Shown in pieces: positions 58,208 through 64,000 of a DNA stretch of 64,000 nucleotides (its first letter is position 1; every line of letters starts with the position of its first letter). Both the position numbers and the translations under genes were made by a program. The notes beneath the pieces were generated by a model. It did not search any database. It was not told the DNA's origin and saw nothing but the letters and a program-made list of their open reading frames with translations. The DNA comes from Pseudomonas paraeruginosa PA7 (GTDB lineage: Bacteria; Pseudomonadota; Gammaproteobacteria; Pseudomonadales; Pseudomonadaceae): assembly GCF_000017205.1 (NCBI RefSeq), contig NC_009656.1, forward strand, positions 6,006,501-6,070,500, given 5' to 3'.

Positions 58208-59518
58208 ATGCTGCATTGCTTCCGTCCCACCACCCTGGCGCTGGCCCTGCTGCTCGGCGCGGGCGCGGCCCAGGCTGCCGACGCCCCGGCCGACGCCGCG
58301 CCACTGGCCAACGGTAGCAGTGCCCCGCTGCCCCTCGACGAGCTGCGCACCTTCGCCGAGGTTCTCGACCGGGTGAAGGCCGCCTACGTCGAGCCGGTGG
58401 ACGACAAGACCCTGCTGGAGAACGCCATCAAGGGCATGCTCAGCAACCTCGACCCGCACTCCGCCTACCTCGGCCCGGAGGATTTCGCCGAGTTGCAGGA
58501 AAGCACCAGCGGCGAGTTCGGCGGCCTGGGCATCGAGGTCGGCAGCGAAGACGGCTTCATCAAGGTGGTCTCGCCGATCGACGACACCCCGGCGGCCCGC
58601 GCCGGCATCCAGCCCGGCGACCTTATCGTGCAGATCGACGGCAAGCCGACCAAGGGCCAGTCGATGACCGAGGCGGTCGACAGCATGCGCGGCAAGGCCG
58701 GCTCGCCGATCACCCTGACCATCGTCCGCGACGGCGGCCGGCCGTTCGACGTCGAGCTCAAGCGCGCCATCATCAAGGTCAAGAGCGTCAAGAGCCAGGT
58801 CCTCGAACCCGGCTACGCCTACCTGCGCATCACCCAGTTCCAGGTCAACACCGGCGAGGAAGTGGTCAAGGCGCTGAACCAGTTGCGCAAGGACAACAAG
58901 GGCCGCCTCAAGGGCCTGGTCCTGGACCTGCGCAACAACCCCGGCGGCGTCCTGCAATCCGCCGTGGAAGTGGCAGACGCCTTCCTCACCAAGGGCCTGA
59001 TCGTCTATACCAAGGGCCGCATCGCCAACTCCGAGCTGCGCTTCAGCGCCGACCCGGCCGACCCCAGCGACAAGGTGCCACTGGTGGTGCTGATCAACGG
59101 CGGCAGCGCCTCGGCGGCGGAAATCGTCGCCGGTGCCCTGCAGGACCAGAAGCGCGCGATCCTGATGGGCACCGACAGCTTCGGCAAGGGCTCGGTGCAG
59201 ACCGTGCTGCCGCTGAACAACGACCGCGCCCTGAAGCTCACCACCGCGCTCTACTACACCCCCAACGGGCGCTCCATCCAGGCCCAGGGCATCGTCCCGG
59301 ACATCGAGGTCGGACGCGCCAAGGTGACCCAGGAGCGGAGCAGCTTCGAGGGCTTCAAGGAAGCCGACCTGCAGGGCCACCTGGCCAACGGCAACGGCGG
59401 CGCCGACCGACCGACCGGCAAGCGCGCGGCGCCCGCCGCCCGCCCGCAGGACTCCGACTACCAGCTCGGCCAGGCCCTGAGCCTGCTGAAGGGGCTGAGC
59501 GTCACTCGCGGCAACTGA
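58208..59518 (+). CDS. ctpA: CtpA, carboxyl-terminal processing protease
   Basis: 436-aa periplasmic S41 protease. Signal peptide (LALALLLGAGAAQA), PDZ domain (about 100-180), then the Ser nucleophile in GGSASAAEIVAGAL and the general-base Lys in GTDSFGKGSVQT. In P. aeruginosa CtpA works with the lipoprotein LbcA to degrade peptidoglycan cross-link hydrolases such as MepM (established). Start MLHCFRPTT with TAGGAG. Its TGA overlaps the next ATG (TGATG). Adjacent to envC, which is broken here. Confidence 0.94.
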   Translation: MLHCFRPTTLALALLLGAGAAQAADAPADAAPLANGSSAPLPLDELRTFAEVLDRVKAAYVEPVDDKTLLENAIKGMLSNLDPHSAYLGPEDFAELQESTSGEFGGLGIEVGSEDGFIKVVSPIDDTPAARAGIQPGDLIVQIDGKPTKGQSMTEAVDSMRGKAGSPITLTIVRDGGRPFDVELKRAIIKVKSVKSQVLEPGYAYLRITQFQVNTGEEVVKALNQLRKDNKGRLKGLVLDLRNNPGGVLQSAVEVADAFLTKGLIVYTKGRIANSELRFSADPADPSDKVPLVVLINGGSASAAEIVAGALQDQKRAILMGTDSFGKGSVQTVLPLNNDRALKLTTALYYTPNGRSIQAQGIVPDIEVGRAKVTQERSSFEGFKEADLQGHLANGNGGADRPTGKRAAPAARPQDSDYQLGQALSLLKGLSVTRGN

Positions 59519-60294
59519 TGTCGAGGTTCCGTGTCGCCCTGCTGGGCCTGTGCCTGCTGCTCTCCAGCCAGGCCCAGGCCCGCCAGGAGTCCGCCCCCTA
59601 CCAGCGCCCGCCGCTGTTGACCGTGGTCATCGACGACCTCGGGCAGAACCTGGCGCGCGACCGCCGGGTCCTCGACCTGCCCTCCGGCGTAACCCTGGCG
59701 ATCATCCCGGAAACCCCGCACGCCGCCGAACTGGCGCGCGAAGCGCACCAGCGCGGGCGCACGGTGATCCTGCACATGCCGATGGACCCGGCCGGTGGCC
59801 CTTACGCCTGGCGCCCGGAACTGACCCAGGAGGAGCGCGCCCGCAGGCTCGACGCGGCGCTGGCCAAGGTGCCGTTCGTGCAGGGCCTGAACAACCATGA
59901 AGGCAGCCGCATGACCGCGGTGCGCCCGGCGATGGCCTGGCTCGCCGAGGAACTGCAACGACGCGGCCTGTACCTGGTCGACAGCCGCACCAGCGCCGCC
60001 ACCGTGGCCGCCAGCGAGGCGCAGCGGATCGGCCTGGCGAGCGTCTCGCGCGATGTGTTCCTCGACAACGAAGCCACTCCGGAAGCGGTCTCCGCACAAC
60101 TGCAGGCCGGCGTCGCCCTGGCCCGCAGGCAGGGTTCGGCGCTGCTCATCGGCCACCCGCACAAGGCCACCCTCGACGTGCTGGCGCGGGAGCTGCCGAA
60201 GCTGCGCGCCCAGGGCATCGAGCTGGTACCGCCGCAGATGCTCATCGGCGAACGCGGCAACCGCAACGTCAACCCACGCCAGGCGCCACACTGA
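59518..60294 (+). CDS. YibQ-like divergent polysaccharide deacetylase
   Basis: 258-aa periplasmic protein with signal peptide (LLGLCLLLSSQAQA) and the DUF610/YibQ fold related to NodB deacetylases: TVVIDDLGQNLARDRR, LHMPMDPAG, GLNNHEGSRMT. Usually found beside envC and ctpA in gammaproteobacteria. Catalytic function is unproven. Translationally coupled to ctpA by TGATG. Confidence 0.88.
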   Translation: MSRFRVALLGLCLLLSSQAQARQESAPYQRPPLLTVVIDDLGQNLARDRRVLDLPSGVTLAIIPETPHAAELAREAHQRGRTVILHMPMDPAGGPYAWRPELTQEERARRLDAALAKVPFVQGLNNHEGSRMTAVRPAMAWLAEELQRRGLYLVDSRTSAATVAASEAQRIGLASVSRDVFLDNEATPEAVSAQLQAGVALARRQGSALLIGHPHKATLDVLARELPKLRAQGIELVPPQMLIGERGNRNVNPRQAPH

Positions 60295-60361
60295 AGCTGG
60301 TTTACCGGCGTCGCGGCAGCGGTTAAGGTGACGTCCTCGTCATTCCTGCACGGACGCACCG

Positions 60362-61843
60362 ATGGCCCGCACTTCCCCTCCCATGCCTCTGCTCGCCGCC
60401 GCCCTGCTGGCCGTTGGCGCGATTCCCCTCGGTTTCATCTGGATCCTGACCAGTGCCAAGTTCGAGATAGGCGGCGCCAGCCCCGGTGAGAGCAGCGTCG
60501 GCAAGGTCGAGAACATCGACCAGCGCGCCATGGAGCAATTCTGCACCGGCGTGCGGGCGACGCCCGCCGGCACCTGGCTGGTGGGCCGGCGCGAAATCGG
60601 CCGCGACGAGCAGGCACTGCCCGCGGGCGTCATCGACCTGGACCTGGTGGCGGCCGCCCAGCCCAGGGAAGAAGAATCCGAACCCCACCTTTTCAACTTC
60701 CTCAACGGCATGCTGCTATCCGGCGGCGATCCGGAGACCACCTATGTCTCGCGCCTGGGTGCCGACGGCGTGTTCCACGAAGTGGCGCGGCTCGGCGAGA
60801 CCGCCTGCCTGGAAGTCACGCCGGACGGTTCCAGCGTCTTCCTGCTCACCGGCCTGCGGAGCCCGGCCAAGGACAACGGTCAGCGCGAGCAGACAGTGGT
60901 GCTGCGCAGCGACGACCAGGGCAAGAGCTGGCGCCGGCTCGAGCAAGGCTTCATGGCCGAGGCGAATCGACTGGGCTGGGCTCTCGCGCCGCGTTTCCAC
61001 GGCAAGGACGAAGTCTGGGTCTGGGGTGATTTCGAATACGGCGGTGCCGATGGCGGCCGGGAACCCGGCCAGCCGAGCGGGCTGTTCTATTCGCCCGACC
61101 GCGGCGCCAGCGTCGAGTCGATCGCCACCTCCGCGCCGCTGCTGGTAGACCTCGCCTACGCCCGCGAGTTGGCGCCGAACGGCGTCAACTGGGGCGACTA
61201 CAACGGCAAGCACGGGCAGATCAAGGCGCACGTCGCGCAACTGGACGCGCAGCGTGCCGCCATCTGGGTAAGCCAGACTTTCCTCTATGGCCCACCCGAG
61301 GGGCGCTACCTGACCACCCCGGTATTGGTCACCACCCAGGCCGAACTGCGCCGCGAGGGCGGACGCTGGCAGATGGGCGCGATCCGGCGCACCGACGGCG
61401 TGGCCGTCGAGCGCCTGGAACAGAACGCGGACGGTCGGGTGATCGCGGTGCTCGACCGCCCGGACGAATCGCGCTCGCTGATCGCCGAGCTCGATCGCGA
61501 TGCGCTCGAATGGAAGATCACCGGCAAGCTGCCCAGCCCGTTCTGGCCCTTGCCGTCCAGTTCCGGGCTACGCGAGTTCTACGCAGGCAGGAATGTGCTG
61601 CTGGCCAACACCATGAGCCACTACGAAGTGCCGCTGTGGCTGTATCCCGACGAGGAGCCGGCGAGCGTCTCCGCCGACGCGGTGTACTACTCGGACGACT
61701 GGGGTGCGTCCTGGCGCCGCCTGGACATCGCCGGCTACCTCGGCGTGCTCGGCTTCGACGGGACGCACGACCGGGTGTTCTGGGCCCGCGGCAACTGGTA
61801 CGACAGCCGCGACCTCGGCGTCCAGGCCTACGACCTGGACTGA
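60362..61843 (+). CDS. Hypothetical protein with Asp-box (BNR) repeats and N-terminal membrane segment
   Basis: 493-aa protein. One N-terminal hydrophobic stretch (LLAAALLAVGAIPLGFIWILTS) anchors or exports it. Asp-box type motifs occur as RSDDQGKSWRR and YSDDWGASWRR, with a weaker YSPDRGASVES, as in beta-propeller proteins such as sialidases and photosystem II Ycf48-type factors. No sialidase catalytic residues are evident. Followed by a hairpin shared with the convergent binding protein. Confidence 0.7.
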   Translation: MARTSPPMPLLAAALLAVGAIPLGFIWILTSAKFEIGGASPGESSVGKVENIDQRAMEQFCTGVRATPAGTWLVGRREIGRDEQALPAGVIDLDLVAAAQPREEESEPHLFNFLNGMLLSGGDPETTYVSRLGADGVFHEVARLGETACLEVTPDGSSVFLLTGLRSPAKDNGQREQTVVLRSDDQGKSWRRLEQGFMAEANRLGWALAPRFHGKDEVWVWGDFEYGGADGGREPGQPSGLFYSPDRGASVESIATSAPLLVDLAYARELAPNGVNWGDYNGKHGQIKAHVAQLDAQRAAIWVSQTFLYGPPEGRYLTTPVLVTTQAELRREGGRWQMGAIRRTDGVAVERLEQNADGRVIAVLDRPDESRSLIAELDRDALEWKITGKLPSPFWPLPSSSGLREFYAGRNVLLANTMSHYEVPLWLYPDEEPASVSADAVYYSDDWGASWRRLDIAGYLGVLGFDGTHDRVFWARGNWYDSRDLGVQAYDLD

Positions 61844-61873
61844 GCGCCCCTCGCCACACCGGTGGAGGGGCGC
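61844..61873. terminator. Bidirectional hairpin between convergent genes
   Basis: GCGCCCCTC at 61844-61852 with GAGGGGCGC at 61865-61873, filling most of the 39-bp gap between the two stops. No T tract. Confidence 0.6.
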
Positions 61874-61882
61874 CCGCCAGGC

Positions 61883-62638
61883 TCAGAGGTAGTTGGCGAC
61901 GGCTTCGTCGACGAAGCCTTCCTGGCGCATCTGCTCCAGGGCCTTCTGCAGGCGCTCCACCACCTCGTCCGGGGTGTCCTTGTTCAACGCCAGGTAGAGC
62001 TTGGCCTCGTTGAAACGCAGCACCGTCTGCAGGCCGGACACGCCTTCCTGCTTGGCCAGGTAGCGACCGACCGGATCGGTGGTGGCCCACAGGTCGATCT
62101 GCCCGCCGGTAAGCTTCTTCACGTTCTCCTGGTCGCGCAGGGCGTTGATCACCGGGATGCCCTGGGCTTCCAGGTGCTGGCTGACCGCGTCGTTCTTGTA
62201 GGCGCCGAGCTTGTAGCGGGCGGCGTCCTTGAGATTCTTCACGGCGATCTTGCTGCCAGCCGGCGCCAGCAACACCCAACTGGTGTCGGCCAGCGGACCG
62301 ACCCACTTGAACTGCGGCACCCGCTCGGGGGTGTAGGTCATGGAGAACAGCCCATAGCCGGGCTTGTCCAGGGTCAACCGGTACAGGCGGTCCCAGGGGA
62401 AGCGCAGGCTCAGGGAATAGCCGATGCCGGCACGCCTGAACATCTCCCGGACGATGTCGGCACTGATGCCGTCGATGCCGTCGTCGCGGGCGAAGTTCTT
62501 GTCGTCCACCGCCATGTTGAAGGGCGGGAAGTTCTCGGTCAGCAGCACCACCTTGTAGTCGGCGGGCAATTCGGCACGGGCCGCGGAGGCCCCCAGCAAC
62601 ACCCCCAGGATAAGGGTCTGGATCAGGACTTTCAGCAT
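61883..62638 (-). CDS. Family 3 solute-binding protein homologue, tandem copy 1
   Basis: 251-aa periplasmic protein of the amino-acid binding (SBP_bac_3) fold. Signal peptide (LIQTLILGVLLGASAARA-EL), VVLLTENFPPFNM, RFPWDRLYRL, GGQIDLWATTDPVGRYLAKQEGV. Start MLKVLIQ chosen because it begins the signal peptide. No transporter genes follow in the window. The late residues that usually bind the ligand carboxyl/amino group are not diagnostic, so the ligand is unknown. Confidence 0.85.
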   Translation of the reverse strand: MLKVLIQTLILGVLLGASAARAELPADYKVVLLTENFPPFNMAVDDKNFARDDGIDGISADIVREMFRRAGIGYSLSLRFPWDRLYRLTLDKPGYGLFSMTYTPERVPQFKWVGPLADTSWVLLAPAGSKIAVKNLKDAARYKLGAYKNDAVSQHLEAQGIPVINALRDQENVKKLTGGQIDLWATTDPVGRYLAKQEGVSGLQTVLRFNEAKLYLALNKDTPDEVVERLQKALEQMRQEGFVDEAVANYL

Positions 62639-62788
62639 GGTCACACCGCTCGCTTGGTTATCGTTATTGGCTAGCGGCATCCCTGCGTCGGGACGAAATA
62701 CCCAGCTCGTCGGCCTTCCTTGGCATTGCCGGCGAAGCCGGCAAAGGCGTTTCCCCGGCCGGCTCCCCAGGCGGCCGACCGGAGCGAA

Positions 62789-63541
62789 TCAGAGGTAGCT
62801 GTTGAGGATGTCCTCGACGAAGCCTTCCTTGCGCATGCCGTCCAAGGCTGCCTGGAGCTTCTGCACCACGTCGTCGGGAGTCTCGCGGTTGAGCGCCAGG
62901 TACAGCTGGTCGCTGTTGAAGCGCAGCACCGTCTTCAGGCCGGTGACGCCTTCCTGCTTGGCCAGGTAGCGCCCGGCGGGATCGCCGCTGGCCCAGAGAT
63001 CGATCTGGCCCTTGACCAGCTTCTGCGCGTTTTCCTGGTCGCGTAGCGCCAGGTCGGCCTCGAAACCGTTCTTGCCGAGGAACTCGGCGATGGCGTCGCC
63101 CTTGTAGGCGCCGATCCGGTATTTCTTCGCCTCGTCCAGGCTGCCCAGGGTGACCGGGCTGTCGCCCTTGGCCAGCAACACCCAGTCGTCCGGGCCGATC
63201 GGACCGACCCACTTGAACTTGTCCTCGCGCTCGGCCAGGCGGGCGGTGACGAACACCCCGTAGCCGGGCTTCTCCAGCGCCAGCTTGTAGATGCGGTCCC
63301 AGGGGAAGCGGAGGGTCAGGCTGTACTTGATGCCGGCACGCTTGAACATCTCGCGGACGATATCCACGGCGATGCCGTCGATGTTGTCTTCCTGGGCGAA
63401 GTTCTTGCCGTTGATCGCCATGTTGTACGGCGGGAAGTTCTCCGTGAGCAGCACCATGCTGTAGTCGGGATCGGTTTCGGCGCGCGCGCCGCCGGCCAGC
63501 AGCAGGGTTGCGAGCAGCGCGAAGAGCAGGCGTCTTTTCAT
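62789..63541 (-). CDS. Family 3 solute-binding protein homologue, tandem copy 2
   Basis: 250-aa paralogue with the same layout: signal peptide (LLFALLATLLLAGGARA-ET), MVLLTENFPPYNM, RFPWDRIYKLALEKPGYGV, VKGQIDLWASGDPAGRYLAKQEGV. Start MKRRLLF because AGGA lies 9 bases upstream; ATG 9 bases earlier would leave no space for it. More like copy 1 than like typical glutamine-binding proteins, so likely a local duplication. Confidence 0.85.
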   Translation of the reverse strand: MKRRLLFALLATLLLAGGARAETDPDYSMVLLTENFPPYNMAINGKNFAQEDNIDGIAVDIVREMFKRAGIKYSLTLRFPWDRIYKLALEKPGYGVFVTARLAEREDKFKWVGPIGPDDWVLLAKGDSPVTLGSLDEAKKYRIGAYKGDAIAEFLGKNGFEADLALRDQENAQKLVKGQIDLWASGDPAGRYLAKQEGVTGLKTVLRFNSDQLYLALNRETPDDVVQKLQAALDGMRKEGFVEDILNSYL

Positions 63542-63630
63542 TGTTCTCATCCTGTCGGGAGCCTGGAGCGAGGCAGGATAACCAGCGCCGCGCCGCCAGG
63601 CCAGCCTTTTGCCAGCATCGCCGGCGGGCG

Positions 63631-64000
63631 TCAGTAGCGCTCGCGGATCTGCTTCAGCAAGCCTTCGCTGCGCAGCGCGTCGACCGCCGTCTGCAACTTC
63701 TGCACCAGCTCGTCCGGGGTTTCCCTGTTCAGCGCCAGGAACAGCTCGGCGGTGTGGAAACGCTGGACCACCTTCACCTCCTTGAGGCCCTCGCGCTGGG
63801 CGACGTAGCGCCCGCTCGGATCGGCGGTGACCCAGAGATCGATCTGCCCGCTGGCCAGCTTGTCGACGTTCTCGTTGTCGCGCAGCGCCAGCTGCACCTG
63901 CAGGCCGCGATCGACCAGATGCTGGCTGATGGCGTCGTTCTTGTAGCCGCCGATGCGATAGCGCGCGGCGTCTTCCAGGCTGTTCAGGTGGATCGTGCTG
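63631..64000 (-). CDS. Family 3 solute-binding protein homologue, tandem copy 3 (5' end outside the window)
   Basis: Partial: the frame runs off the end of the window at 64000. The visible 122-codon C-terminal part contains QIDLWVTADPSGRYVAQREGL and FLALNRETPDELVQKLQ, matching copies 1 and 2. Start and signal peptide are not seen here. Confidence 0.8.
   Translation of the reverse strand, partial: STIHLNSLEDAARYRIGGYKNDAISQHLVDRGLQVQLALRDNENVDKLASGQIDLWVTADPSGRYVAQREGLKEVKVVQRFHTAELFLALNRETPDELVQKLQTAVDALRSEGLLKQIRERY

Overview
The window is GC-rich chromosomal DNA from Pseudomonas, almost certainly Pseudomonas aeruginosa. Gene content and order (opgGH, dtd, pip, the dgu genes, the hut cluster, fbp, estA, typA, thiI, glnA, ntrBC, nrsZ, secB, grxC, gpmI, envC, ctpA) match what I recall of the PAO1 stretch around PA5077-PA5139. 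That assignment is from memory, with no database search. I see no tRNA, rRNA, insertion sequence, prophage or CRISPR array.

Layout. 1-6.8 kb: periplasmic glucan synthesis (opgGH), D-aminoacyl-tRNA deacylase, proline iminopeptidase and a Nudix hydrolase. 6.8-10.4 kb: D-glutamate catabolism (dguABC with divergent dguR). 10.4-27.3 kb: histidine utilisation. One minus-strand block (hutU, a urocanate-type permease, hutH, hutX, hutW, hutV, hutH2, hutI, hutG) is led by a sigma54-type promoter with a HutC operator on its start site. A second block holds hutC, hutD and divergent hutF. Between them lie a PhnD-like binding protein, a decayed desaturase and an orphan HutX paralogue. 27.4-38 kb: lipocalin, a small lipoprotein, fbp, gloA3, the autotransporter esterase estA, and a DUF3999/DUF2339 membrane pair. 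38-42.6 kb: a MerR regulator divergent from a methyltransferase, typA and thiI. 42.6-52.6 kb: nitrogen control, with glnA behind NtrC sites and a sigma54 promoter, an MscS-family channel, two DUF4124 proteins, ntrBC, the three-unit sRNA nrsZ, and trmL. 52.6-64 kb: secB, grxC, a rhodanese-like membrane protein, gpmI, a CPBP-family protein, envC, ctpA, a YibQ-like protein, an Asp-box protein and three tandem solute-binding proteins (the last cut by the window end).

Three strain-level differences stand out. (1) envC carries an in-frame amber codon at 57589-57591 that separates the coiled coil from the LytM domain. (2) The vgrG5-pldB-tli5 type VI secretion island I expect between dguR and hutG is absent, and the two genes overlap tail to tail by 10 bp. 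(3) The histidine permease gene hutT I expect between hutH and hutX is absent, leaving 207 bp and a 30-codon ORF. In addition, HutH2 lacks the Ala-Ser-Gly triad that forms the MIO cofactor of histidine ammonia-lyases.

The genes connect around nitrogen and amino-acid metabolism. Histidine is degraded through urocanate, imidazolone propionate and formiminoglutamate to glutamate (HutH, HutU, HutI, HutF, HutG). D-glutamate is handled by Dgu proteins. NtrBC, glnA and nrsZ adjust this to nitrogen supply through sigma54 promoters visible in the sequence.
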